Shown: one piece after another, positions 1 through 10,168 of the stretch | Position numbering within the stretch: the first letter of the stretch is position 1 | Layout of the letters: every line of letters begins with the position of its first letter | Origin: Nematopogon swammerdamellus | Taxonomy: Eukaryota; Arthropoda; Insecta; Lepidoptera; Adelidae | DNA: 64,000 nucleotides | Assembly (NCBI GenBank): GCA_946902875.1 | Contig: OX336340.1 | Span: 6,841,739 to 6,905,738 of the forward strand | Reading direction: 5' to 3' | Position numbers and translations under genes: made by a program | The notes under the pieces: generated by a model | What the model was told of the DNA's origin: nothing | The model's input: the letters and a program-made list of their open reading frames with translations, nothing else | Database searches by the model: none

Positions 1-863
1 GACCTGAGCATTGAAGGAAAACCAGTAGTCCACTAGAAACCATTGCCCAAACGCCATTTGCTGAGGGCAGAATGTATGTAGCTAGGAGACACTAAATTAT
101 TAAGTATACCAATACTAAGTAAATGTGGCTATTGTATCATAATTGTCTATTAATTCAAAATATCTCACGCTTTTGCGCTAACGTAATTAAACCACTATTA
201 TGTTAAACATTTCACTAGCGTTGACAGTGTTAGTCTGTTAGTCGCTTCAAATGCAGTGAAATGATCAAAACACTCAAGAATAACAGGATGTTTCTTCATG
301 AGAAGAATGCTACTTGATGTGCTCTCCGTGTGTCTCCGTGCAGTGCGGTCGAATCTCACGGAATTCTTCTAAATCGTTGACGGGATGTACATTGTACAGT
401 GGCGGACTAATGTAGAGTAAGGGCGGCAAAAGTGTTTAGCCGCGGCCGGGGGCGAGGGCCCCAACATAATATGTATGTAACACCAATTCATATAAATTAA
501 GTACAATAGGCGAGCTTAATACCGTGGTCCATTCTATTCTAACTAACCTTTGGGATGTGGGAGAAGTACATGCACGCGAACAAGATTATTTGTGGCAATG
601 AATTAAACTGTAAAGAAATATGATAAACTACAAACGAATATTACATACATACGCACATATTATATATGTATATAATAATGTACATTTAACAGTGGTACTG
701 TTATACAACACAATCACCTAAATGTCTAGATAGGAGGTAAATATGATAGACTACGTGCGAATACTAGATAAATACTTTAATACGGATCTATAAATAATTT
801 TATACTTACATATTATGTATCAGTGAGACTAGTGTAAGACATAATCAAGTCAATAGAGAATTA
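1..863. other. No gene recognised; AT-rich sequence
   Basis: No coding region or familiar repeat was recognised. The stretch contains short AT-rich runs (alternating TA near 655-675) and a small GC patch near 435-460. It ends where a Jockey LINE tail begins. Confidence 0.5.
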
Positions 864-938
864 CCATGGACGTCGCTAGACACCTTATGGGTGGATCGGC
901 GCCACATGTCGCGCTTAATATAAAAAAAATAAAAAATT
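864..938 (+). mobile_element. Jockey-type LINE, extreme 3' tail
   Basis: This is a short fragment of a recurrent LINE 3' end: a segment that could read MxxVARHLMGGSAPHVAL followed by an A-rich tail (ataaaaaaaataaaa). The same tail occurs at 26035-26105, 41215-41285, 53775-53835 and 54525-54640, and on the minus strand near 52240-52335, 59835-59925 and 60829-60960. At 25139-26110 it follows reverse-transcriptase C-terminal sequence, which ties it to a Jockey-clade LINE. Only the tail survives here, so it is a 5'-truncated dead copy. Confidence 0.6.
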
Positions 939-1480
939 AACATAGAAGAGGAGAGTTGGAATTGTGTGCTACACGGGATCATTGACGGGACACACATACA
1001 GCTACGACGGACGAAGGTAGAAGTAGCAATGACGTTCGAGACCCAAACATAGATTAAGGATATATTCTACCATATAAAAATTACAATTTGTAAAATACAT
1101 TACGGAGAAAATATATGTTTGCATTTCCAATTATGCCGTGTTTGTTTTCATATCTAAATAAATAAGTGAGGAGGGGGTTTAAAAATGTAACATCGTTCAT
1201 GTACCTCAAAAAGTCTAAATCCGCCCTTGGGGATGTATGTATCTACCACATCACTGCGACCCACTCACTACGACTGTGCTTCAACTATCTTGTAATAGTC
1301 AGCAAGCATTATGTAGGCAAAGTAAGTTATGGGATATGGACAGTATTCTTTTTTTATCATTTTTAGACAGATACAAAGCCGAAAATTCTGAAAAAATATG
1401 TCCCTTTTGGTTGAGTAATGGCATTAAAGTTATGAGTATGGCAGTCGGTTTTTATTTATATTTTGCAGGTTTTTATGTTT
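939..1480. other. No gene recognised
   Basis: Between the LINE tail and the first Helitron-like element I see only AT-rich sequence. Short open frames at 1166-1593 run into the repeat and look like chance frames. Confidence 0.45.
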
Positions 1481-1720
1481 ACTTCCTTACCTTTAATAAA
1501 ATCCAACGTCTGCTTTCTGTATGTATGTCTGTCTGTCCGCTTATAACTCGAGAACCACTGAACGATTTTAATAAAATAAAATTCTACGGATAGTTTGATT
1601 CTTCCCATCAACTATTATAGTTGATGGCCTATAATAGGCTACTTACTATCACGCTCAATGGCTTATGAGGTTAGCAGAGAAGTCAAATATGAGAGCGGGC
1701 AGAGCCGCGGACATATACTA
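1481..1720 (+). mobile_element. Helitron-like non-autonomous element, family H1
   Basis: It begins with the H1 5' signature (ttaataaaatccaacg, then a CTGT run) and continues through the family body (cttataactcgagaaccac; agagcgggc.gagccgcgg). Other copies lie at 28853-29067 and, inverted, at 47165-47411. The best copy, at 28853, starts with TC after A and ends with a GC-rich hairpin and CTAG before T, which is the Helitron signature. Here the 3' end is degenerate and abuts the next element at about 1725. Confidence 0.6.
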
Positions 1721-2112
1721 TATTACTAGCTTTTTCTCGCGGCTTCGCTCGCGTGAAATTCGTATTTAAAAAGAAGAAAGTAAGCACGCTACCGTACCTT
1801 TATTTCGGCGCGCGTAACAATTCGGTTTGTATGAGAGCCACATCTTAGCGTAACCGGAACTGAATTTTATTTAGCCTATCCTGTGTCCCGTTTAATATGT
1901 GCTTGTACTAAGTTTCATCGAATTCGGATGATCGGTTTAAGAGTTATGGAGGAAAATGTATACTACATACATAGATGCAGAAAAGATTTCTAAAAATCAT
2001 CAATTTTGTTTTAGTATCATACATTGAGTCTACAAACTCAGTATCTCATAAAGCAATGTAACTTACTCCATCACCATCCCTTACAGATTTATTATTAGTA
2101 TTGATAAAGCGC
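1721..2112 (-). mobile_element. Helitron-like non-autonomous element, family H2
   Basis: The family is oriented by its Helitron 5' end (TCAATACTAATAATAAATC), read here on the minus strand from about 2110. Its 3' end (gcgagcgaagccgcg...CTAG, then T) lies at about 1725. In three copies (2110, 10169, 19771) the TC start is preceded by A, and several copies have T after CTAG, matching A|T Helitron insertion. No Rep or helicase coding sequence is present, so it is non-autonomous. Confidence 0.7.
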
Positions 2113-2670
2113 AGAAGTTGGTTTTTTTAATTATAGTACACTTTCGGTTGTTCATAAAGCCAACCTAGTGCAGTTTCCTCCTTTCAATCTTGTACACAAT
2201 ACAGTATCGTTATTACTAAACATTATGTTATACCATTGAAATATGGATTGGGACATATTATGTGCATTCTTCGAAAAATACTAAATTAAAGCATCGCCAG
2301 CATACCTAGGCTTCGAACCACGAACTTCTTGTATGAAACACTAATGAAGTAACAAATTAAGTCCCTTACTTTCCAGACACGACTGCCAGTCTCTGCGGGT
2401 AGTACTCCGCGGCCCGCCCTCGTGCGCTAGGTACGTAAATAGCCGCATCGTGTAGCTATTACCGCTCTTATGATTTAGAGGGAGCGAGTGTTTTTATCAT
2501 AAAACTATGCACGTTCTGGATGGGGCTTTCACGAATATTTAAGCGGTGCTCGAACTTGGCGGGGAGCTACTAAGCACACACTAGTAGACAAGACAAGGTG
2601 CGTAACTTATGGCTCTTCAGTATTTTAGTCACTTCTTTGTATCCTAGTAATGTAGATGGATGATTTATAT
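2113..2670. other. No gene recognised
   Basis: No recognisable coding or repeat structure. A moderately GC-rich patch lies at 2395-2440 and ordinary AT-rich sequence elsewhere. Confidence 0.45.
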
Positions 2671-2845
2671 ACGTCAGTCAGTCAGCGTGTAAGCGTCCAC
2701 TGCTGGACATACGCCTCTCCAATGTTCGTCCAGTCCTCCCGGTCTTCAGCGGTACGGAACCACTGCTTTCCGCCGACGTACTTGATGTCGTCGTCCCACC
2801 TGGCGGGTGGTCTTACCACACTCCGTTTTCCTGTTCATTTTATAT
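2671..2845 (-). mobile_element. RTE-type LINE ORF2 C-terminal fragment
   Basis: Read on the minus strand, this encodes an open stretch containing VVRPPARWDDDIKYVGG and then DREDWTNIGEAYVQQWT before a stop. That is the C-terminus I recognise from RTE-like endonuclease/reverse-transcriptase LINEs of Lepidoptera (RPPxRWxDDI...GEAYVQQWT). The tract (GACT)n after the stop is also typical of this tail. Only about 55 codons remain. Related fragments lie at 6780-6905 (minus) and 41288-41347 (plus). Confidence 0.7.
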
Positions 2846-2994
2846 ACCTACGTAAACTGCCTCAAAGGGTTGCTATATCGAATGGAAAAAGCAACATGGT
2901 ATGTGGTTTTGTAGTTTTTTACCCAATCACAAAAATAAACGTACAGACAGAAAGCACGTTTTCGAAATAGATAAAGTTTGTAAGTGTAAAAAAT

Positions 2995-3345
2995 TGGTCA
3001 TGTGCGAGTTTTATTCGCGCACGTAGGGTTCCGTAGATCCGCTATACCATACCTGGCAAAAAAACACATTCGTCTATATTTTGTCTTTGTATAATGCAAA
3101 ATATACAAAGACAAAATATGGACCTGTGGCGCCATCTATTATTCAGTGGCGTGAATATGGACTAATCGATTCTTAGCACGATTCTTGTATAGGGACCATA
3201 ATAACACATATTTTATGAACATTTCAATCGGCTACCTATTATGGATCATACGATACAGCCCTAGGACGGACAGACGGATGGACGGACAGATAGACAGCGT
3301 AGGCTTAGTAATAGGCTTTTGTATAGATACGGAACTCTGAAAAAG
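2995..3345 (+). mobile_element. 'gggttccgta' family interspersed repeat (R1)
   Basis: It starts with a variant of the R1 border (gtgcgagttttattcgcgc then agggttccgta) and ends with a GACGGACAGACGG tract, 'taggcttagtaataggctt' and 'acggaactctg'. This is a very common lepidopteran interspersed family of uncertain class. Other copies: 6975-7515, 20890-20990, 41812-42165, 46352-46685, 59938-60300, 61490-61635, and a partial at 5683-5870. This copy carries an 18-bp inverted repeat at 3076-3119 that the 41812 copy lacks. Confidence 0.65.
3076..3119. repeat. 18-bp perfect inverted repeat, 8-nt loop
   Basis: Arms 3076-3093 and 3102-3119 are perfect reverse complements (atattttgtctttgtata). The equivalent position in the R1 copy at 41880 has only the first arm, so the second arm was probably gained in this copy. 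Confidence 0.8.
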
Positions 3346-4760
3346 GAATGTTACCCAAATAAAATCTTTGCAGCCTACCAATCTACATGAAATGTAATTT
3401 TACTTTGAAGCTGAAGCTGGCCTGCCTAAAATTTTCTTATTTACATTTTAATGGTAGTTAGGTTAGGTTAGGTTAGGTTAGGATACCAAAATCTACATTT
3501 GAAGCACATCCGGAGCGTTAGAAAAGCAAGTGATATAATAATTAATGTGACAGGAGTGGTGGAATGGCGAGGCTGTGTGTGTGAGTATCGTAAATTTAAT
3601 TATGTTATACATACTCATATACAAGTGTAATATTATTATGAGTGGTCTGGCTTGGAAGCCACATGTGCATGTGTTCTTGGAAGTGCTGGCACCGGTTTAC
3701 TGGCCAATGACTAGCTAGAAGAAGCTTATGTATAACAAAAGTAGATCGACTCATGCACATTAGGGAAATTAATTTAGTCATTATTATAATAAAAATGTTA
3801 AAAGCGGTTATTCATTCTATATATTATGTGAATAATAAACTATCTATCTTTATTTTCATTACTTTATTTTGTTTTAATAATTCCTGAAGGTAGTGCTTTC
3901 TGACCGATGTTTTTGACACATGGTTCCTCTCTCTATCTACTATTTTTATATTGTAAAATTTTCCAAACTAAATTACAGCAATTTGGAAAATATTTTTTAC
4001 CGCTCGCAGGGCAGTATCATATTTAAAAAAAAATCTAAAATAAAAAAATATGTAATAATAATTTACTTACTTAAAACTATCTCCAAATTAACAAATAAAA
4101 ACTCTAAATACTACCTACAATAGAACCTCCTCATTGAAGACCGATGATTATGTCTTCCGAGAGGGCGCTGAAAATATTTTTGAATCACACCAAAAGTAAA
4201 TGTAACTTTGATGGACGTACATTTTGCTCTATATTTTCGAGAACGTTTCAATAAAACTAGTGTAAATGAAAGTAAACTTTTTAAAATGTGTTTGCATACC
4301 TTACGCAAGTGCTTACTACAAGGAATTCAATACATTGTCAGCTTTGAGTTGTACGCTTGGAGTTGGCTAGAAACCCTAAAAATCATAACCTTTTGACAAC
4401 GCCATTGTCGAATAAATAACACGCACGACAGCCACTAACATAAGTGGTCATAGTTCCCCGCCTGCCAAAGGAAATGCAAAAGGAAATATCTCGCATGATA
4501 CACGCAGTAGAATTTGAGACAACCCACTGGCCCCGACCCAAAGAGCCTTTTTAACGTCCCCCCCATACATAACGGACAATGCTAGGACGGTTAGATGCTT
4601 TATGTAGCCTCATGAATACAACATGAGAGGTAGGATCGCCGCGCCGCGCCCCATTCGCGAAGTTAATGATATTAAATCAAAAGAGATTGCAGATTCTTTA
4701 TTTCGACCTACGAAATGAAGTGAGATGAAATGTTCGAGTGCTGGAATTTCGATATTCATT
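3346..4760. other. No gene recognised; includes a short telomere-motif run
   Basis: AT-rich sequence with no supported coding region. Short open frames around 3920-4400 overlap on both strands and show no recognisable domain. The only distinct feature is the TTAGG run at 3458-3482. Confidence 0.45.
3458..3482 (+). repeat. Interstitial TTAGG run, five copies
   Basis: Exactly five perfect TTAGG units. TTAGG is the ancestral insect telomere repeat and the one used by Lepidoptera. Five units within ordinary sequence is an interstitial relic or chance microsatellite, not a telomere. Confidence 0.85.
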
Positions 4761-5455
4761 ACTTAAGACGAGACGGAAGTTAACTTTCTCCATTCAAGAT
4801 CGTCTTTCGCCATTTATGTTTTCTAGACCCCTAAACCTTATTCGATTTAAAATCTTGTTTTAAGGACAGTCAAATCTACGTTCCTGCCTTAGTTATTTGT
4901 GTTTAGATGAAATATGCAACACCGGAGATAAAAATTTGTATTTCGGCGGAATTTTTTTTTTTTTATATCATGAAGTTAAGCTTTATCGAGTCGTCACTTT
5001 GGATATTCAAAAAATAACAATAACGTAATTCGACTGTCCTTATTACAACAAAAGAAGAATTGTAAAAATCGGATAAGGTTTAGGGGGGTAAAAAACATAA
5101 ACCGAAAGACGATTTTGTATGAAAAAAGTTAACTTCCGTCAGGCCTCACGCACTCTATGTACTTGCGCGCGCTAACTACCTACCGCCCGGTGGACCGCCG
5201 GCGCGGCGGCGGTCTAATTCAGTGAAAATTAGTCAGCCGCGCAAAGCATACCTACACGCTCGCCCACGCAACTGCGCGCAGCTGCAAACCAATAATCACT
5301 TTACACTCGATCGTTTAGGTACGTTTTCGCACAAAGCGATTGGAGACGTGAAACAGTAGGCTATTAAAGCCGAAGGTATGGAACTTTTTCTATGGAGTGA
5401 TTTATCTGTTACGAAGTAACTATTAAGTAATATGTGCTTCCGTCTCGTCTTAAGT
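4761..5455. mobile_element. Mariner-type MITE, interrupted by a second insertion
   Basis: Outer ends are inverted: cttaagacgagacggaagtt at the left (from 4763) and its complement at the right, split between 5123-5140 and 5441-5453. Imperfect complementarity continues inward for about 100 bp (4763-4871 against 5033-5140). Both ends abut TA, consistent with TA target duplication as in Tc1/mariner MITEs. Without the insertion at 5141-5436 the element would be about 390 bp. No transposase is encoded. Confidence 0.6.
5141..5436. mobile_element. 296-bp insertion inside the MITE, 8-bp target duplication
   Basis: The 8-mer cttccgtc at 5133-5140 is repeated at 5437-5444, and removing one copy plus the insert restores the outer inverted terminus. 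Eight-base duplications are typical of hAT-type transposons. The insert has a strongly GC-rich core (5160-5290), but I could not see a clear terminal inverted repeat, so its class is open. Confidence 0.5.
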
Positions 5456-5682
5456 ACATGTATTTTAAAAAGGAAAAGTAGATATTATATTCTTAATAAT
5501 TAAAAAAAATATTAATATCTTAACGAATATAATTGATTGGAGCACCAATATTCAACGAGGCAAAAGGAGAAAATTATGAGAAAGTCATAAAACTAGAAAT
5601 TTTTAAAAGAGTGAAATTGCCAAGCAATTTCCAAGAAAGAGGATCAGATAAAAATACAGACGAAAAAAGCAAGAGAAAAAAA

Positions 5683-5870
5683 GCCGCCAAATGCGAGTCG
5701 GACTCCCGCACCGAGGGTTCCGTAGCACCACACAATGTATTTGTGTTATGTGTTTACATAAATAATTGTGTTTTCGAAAATAACGAAACATCTAAATAAA
5801 AACTACAGCAATGGTTTGACTTGTCAGGCAAACCATTGCTTCTTGTAGTATATAAAAATCGTTTTCGTTT
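5683..5870 (+). mobile_element. R1-family end with conserved terminal hairpin
   Basis: It begins with the R1 border (cgagtcggactcccgcacc, then gagggttccgta) and soon runs into a segment with a 12-bp perfect stem (5807-5818 with 5829-5840, agcaatggtttg). The same segment, inverted, occurs at 56130-56215. Confidence 0.5.
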
Positions 5871-6779
5871 TGTCGTAACTATTACATTTTCGAAAAAACC
5901 TGCAGTTTTCCTGTAATCTGTGCCTTAATATTTACTAATCCTATTAAAATCAAAATTTTAGATTTATAAAGCTAGGAGAACAGAGGGGAACCGTAATTTT
6001 TTCACATTTTAGCTATACCTATCATTAAAACTGACAACTGATTTAAAAAAAAAATTTGAATCGTTACAGCTAACTCTTTCAAAAGATAAAAAAAAAAACA
6101 TGGAATTCAGATCTTTGACTTATAATGTTAATTGGATAACTATTTGATTTGTATTGTTACCTTACGGTTCTGAGGCAGCGCAGGACGCGGTGCTATAGCA
6201 TTACAGCCTACTTAGCACTGGTAATGAAGCAGCTCGTTATCTGCGACCACTACTAATGGGTAAGATTTACAAGATTAACATTTGCAGCTCCAACTTGGGG
6301 GCAACTTCTCTGAAACTTAATCGTCCCTGGTAAGTTATACTTACTACTAAGTGTATGCTTAAACAGTGCTACGTATGGCTATGTTGTGTATGAGACCGTG
6401 TAAAAGTGGGATAAGGATTTTAGGGGTGGTTTTGAGGTCTTCTCTGGTATTTTTGGATGCACTACTAACATTTATATATCAAAATATGATCTGCCTTCTA
6501 ATTAAAGATCGTTCTAAAATATGATGTAAAATACATAAATATAGTTTTCCTACGTTCCGAAGTTAGTTCTACGCGATAAAGTTTTAACCCATTCCAAATT
6601 TAAAACAATCGCCAAAATCCAATTTGGATTCGGCCACCGAATCACGGAGAACTGTTTTTATCACAAACTTTCAAATTATAAATTTCTCGCAAAGCGAAAT
6701 AAATCTTCTTTGGAATATTGTAGATCTACGCTAATCCAATATTTCAGACGTTTAAATATAAAATAATGATCTTCTTTGT
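5871..6779. other. No gene recognised
   Basis: AT-rich sequence with poly-A/T runs and no supported coding region or repeat assignment. Confidence 0.45.
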
Positions 6780-6905
6780 CAGACTATGGTGGTCCACTGC
6801 AGAAGGTACGCCATATTTCCACACTCTTCCTGAGCGATACGGAACCACCGTATGCCGGCGACCACCACGATGTCACTGTAATTTTCCCACACTCGGTTTC
6901 CCTGA
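6780..6905 (-). mobile_element. RTE-type LINE C-terminal fragment, degenerate
   Basis: The minus-strand translation can be matched loosely to the RTE C-terminus at 2671-2845: a VVVAGIRWFRIAQE-like stretch followed by LLQWTT. It is diverged, with altered residues in place of GEAYVQQWT. A dead copy. Confidence 0.45.
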
Positions 6906-6974
6906 TCCCCCAACGATAATCGTCATTATGAAATAATACATGCTTTGTAATGTAATACAACAGCAATTCAAATT

Positions 6975-7515
6975 AGGTTTCCGTGCCCCGTACGGAAGTC
7001 TATTACTAAGCCTACAACGTCTCTCTGTCTGTCTGTCTGTCTGTCTGTTCGTCCATCCGTCCGTCCGTAATAGCTAGCCGGTTGAAATTTTCATAGAATA
7101 TGTGTTATTTTGGCGGATATAACAAATTTATAAAAATAAAAATAATTATAATTAATTGTTCGGTCAATAGGTTCTAAATTAACAGAAATGTCAGGAGTAC
7201 CTAACTGCGAAACATTCCTCAGACAACGGATAGCCCTTGCTATCTAGCGTGGAAATGCAGCGAGTGTTTTAGGTACCCTTCGCGGTCATTTCGGAGACAG
7301 TTTAAATGAGATTTTTTATGTATTATAGTTTTTAGTTAATTGTCTATTTAGTACCTATTTTTGCTGTTGAATAAATAAATTCATCTGAATGACAGAGAAA
7401 ATATAAATAAAAAATTAAGGAAGTCCCCCTACAAGAAACGTGTTTTTTTCAACTTCTTTTTTTATGGTGTGGAAACTCGGTGTGCTATTTCGACTCGCAC
7501 TTGGCCGTTTTTTTT
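6975..7515 (-). mobile_element. 'gggttccgta' family repeat (R1)
   Basis: It carries the CTGT/CCGT run at 7021-7068, the internal family segment (gttgaaattttcatagaat) at about 7080 and the border 'tcgactcgcacttggccgt' near 7491-7510. It is longer than other copies because of unrelated AT-rich sequence from about 7130 to 7380. Confidence 0.55.
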
Positions 7516-8295
7516 TCTAATCTTGTTTCCTGACGGTTCATAGTGCGATTATCCTGAATAATGAGGTACACAAACGAATAATGTGCCGTCATTTGATAAG
7601 AAAGCGGTCGAGGTACTTGTACTTGGTCGAGCAGCGGAATATACAGGGTTAACTCTTCCAGAGACGTAGCGTGTTATTAGATTAAAATCCTAGTTAATCC
7701 ATGTTACGTCAATCTTCAAATTTGCAAAAAAATTGATCGGATATGAACCACATTGAATAGTTTGATATACACAATAGGTATTACCTATTTAAAGTATTAG
7801 TGTAATGAAAATAATATAATAAATATGATGTAAATAAAAATACGGTTAATTACAAATTATTATTATTACAAGTTTTTAGTTTTTAGTGGTTTTTAGTTAT
7901 AGTTTTTTTTTTCTTTTTTAAATAGTTATATTTGTCTATTTAATTTGATAGGTAGTTATAGTTTGTGTATTGTGTATATTTTCCTGTTCATGTGTAAATA
8001 TAACTTAAAATTATTAGGTAGAGAAATTTAACATGAAGAGTCACACATGAACTAAATTAATAAGTATCCGTATAGCCTAGCTAAATAAATAATGCAAGTT
8101 TATAACTTAGTATACATCCCGAAACGGATATATGCATATCACCGTGGAATTTGTATTATATGGTCTACTAACAACACCAATCAAAGTAGTAAAATTGTGC
8201 GCAGAACCCTTCGTCATTTCCATAGAACTGAATTATCATAAAACCAACAATCGAAATATATATTTGATCATGGCAATATCAAACTAAAGCATAAT
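7516..8295. other. No gene recognised; very AT-rich
   Basis: Long A/T runs around 7780-8000; no supported coding region. Confidence 0.45.
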
Positions 8296-8344
8296 GTGTA
8301 ATTAGGGCTCCACGAACGAGGTAATCTGGAAGCCCTAATTACAC
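8296..8344. repeat. Perfect 14-bp stem-loop
   Basis: Arms gtgtaattagggct (8296-8309) and its exact complement (8331-8344) enclose a 21-nt loop. Whether it is a transposon end or a structured transcript cannot be told from one copy. Confidence 0.75.
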
Positions 8345-8360
8345 CCTACTCAGAAAAGGA

Positions 8361-8442
8361 TCCTGAAGTTTCAACGGAGTAAAATTAACAACCGAATGCT
8401 TCAGGAAAAAACTTCGCCTCATAAAACTAGAGAGCGCCTGCA
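8361..8442 (+). repeat. Hairpin plus conserved 41-bp block, copy 1
   Basis: An 8-bp inverted repeat (tcctgaag, 8361-8368, with 8399-8406) leads directly into a 41-bp block (8402-8442, containing cttcgcctcataaaactag). The block recurs identically at 9849-9889, also immediately downstream of a hairpin but with different arm sequence. Confidence 0.7.
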
Positions 8443-9295
8443 GTAAATTATCTCAAATATGAGCCGAGAGCTGGATAATTATTACAAAGATTATTCTCAT
8501 TCCACAAAATCTTTCAATATACGTTTCAATTCCTCGTGTGATTATGTGCCTAAAACCAAAAATTATATTCGATTTGTTATTCACAGGAATTTGAATTCTC
8601 CATCCATTCCATTTATTTATTTCTGAACACGAACCAGGTCTTGCCTTGACCTGTAACTTTGTAATGAAATCTTACAACTCACTTTTCACGCACTGTTAAT
8701 TTGTCGTATCAATTTGAAACTTATCCAAGTATTGACAATACAACAATATGGTATCACCGTGCTGGTATTTTAAAAGAGACTTAATGTGTTTTTGAATTTA
8801 TCACTATGTGTTAGTTACACTAAAAGTTTTATAGCTGTGTACAAGGTACCAGAACACCGAGGTACGCATGTGGGTGGAGTAAAGGGAGGTGCAGTTGCTT
8901 TACTTTCCGCACACTGCGCTCACTGCACACTACGTGTTTCTGTCAACTTATTAAGGCTGCATACAAGGTAAGATTCGGCTCTTTCTGCAAGATATGCAAT
9001 AAATATTACTCAGCTGACATATTCTGTTTTAAACTATATAAAGCTTCGTCTATCAGAGCAGATCGGTGGCTTTTTGAAAACAGGATTGGATTAACGTCGC
9101 TCGGTAGAAAAACAATCGTGAAAATGACTCTGAATTTACTTATAACAACGTATTACATGTGAATTTGATCAAAGCGAGGTTTTGGAAAAAAATATATGTT
9201 ACATATTTGTTGATTAATCTATGTCGGTGGCGTAAAAATATTTCGTTTTAATTTGCAGTCTCCCATTAAACAAATTGAATTTTCGCTTACGCTAA
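8443..9295. other. No gene recognised
   Basis: No recognised domain or repeat. A plausible splice-acceptor-like run (ttttaatttgcag) ends at 9258, upstream of the open frame at 9296-9544. This is suggestive only. Confidence 0.4.
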
Positions 9296-9388
9296 GAATT
9301 TCCGTGCGATTCATCTCCAACACAAAAAAGCGGCATATCGCTATCCTGCTTGCACCAGCGGAATTCGCAACGTAATTATTGCTCTTGT

Positions 9389-9544
9389 ATGGACCCTTTA
9401 CAAGAGGCTGAGTCGAGCACCTTTGATTCCTCGGTACAGCCAGCCAAGCATACTAGTTATCATAAAAAACCTGTAGATACTATAAGAGGCAAATTAATTT
9501 TTTTAACTTTTATTGCGGTACTCATAACAGGGTGTTTTTATTAG
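9389..9544 (+). CDS. Small ORF, putative single-pass membrane peptide (51 aa), unproven
   Basis: From the first ATG at 9389 the frame encodes 51 residues: a polar N-terminus (MDPLQEAESSTF...) and then a hydrophobic segment IFLTFIAVLITGCF at about residues 37-50, preceded by basic residues (RGK). The frame is open upstream to 9296, just after a possible splice acceptor at 9258. A downstream donor-like AGG|GTGTTT lies inside the hydrophobic segment, so it could be one exon of a type II membrane protein. The sequence at -3 of the ATG is not favourable. I recognise no family, and chance is a serious alternative. Confidence 0.2.
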   Translation: MDPLQEAESSTFDSSVQPAKHTSYHKKPVDTIRGKLIFLTFIAVLITGCFY

Positions 9545-9827
9545 TTTAAAATTTGTATGTCTTCTAATTGTATCAATACTAGTATCTTGTTTGGAATTAA
9601 CAAAACCTGAGACTGCCTGGATAATATACCTAAATTGCTTTCGACTCCCGATCTAACTCGGTCCAAGTTCGAATTCTGTGTTGGTAATTAATTAGTGGTC
9701 TAGAAATGACTAAAAACATCGTTAAATTTTATGGCAACAGGCACTAGCGTAAACACACTTTCATTAGGGTTTTTTTATTTAGCCACAGTCTCGTCTTCTT
9801 CGACCTAAGAAAGCTAGATTTTAAGTG
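9545..9827. other. No gene recognised
   Basis: No supported coding or repeat feature. A lone tRNA B-box-like motif (aagttcgaattc) near 9665 has no A box in register. Confidence 0.4.
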
Positions 9828-9889
9828 TTTCCTGGCACCCTGAAGTGCCAGGAAAAAACTTCGCCTCATAAAACTAGAGAGCGCCTGCA
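9828..9889 (+). repeat. Hairpin plus conserved 41-bp block, copy 2
   Basis: An 11-bp perfect stem (tttcctggcac, 9828-9838, with 9845-9855) with a 6-nt loop overlaps the start of the 41-bp block at 9849-9889, which is identical to 8402-8442. The two hairpins have different sequences and loop lengths but the same position relative to the block. Confidence 0.75.
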
Positions 9890-10168
9890 CCTTTCACAGA
9901 AATAATGTAACCTGTTAACCTGCTTCGTTGATAGATTTGTATGGTCTACAGACCAGATTTTGTAATTTCGAATAGATGATGCAACATTAGGTTCTCATAC
10001 TGAGGTAGGAGTATGTGTGAAGTCTGGGGATTCAGAAACTGTTAAATCTTTGACGCAGTGAATTATTTCTGCCACACACTACTTGTAGTAAATATATGTG
10101 CTAGAAATCTTTGATCTCTCACCTCTCACATTGAAATTTGATATTCCTCCAAGAATCGGAGAATTCAT

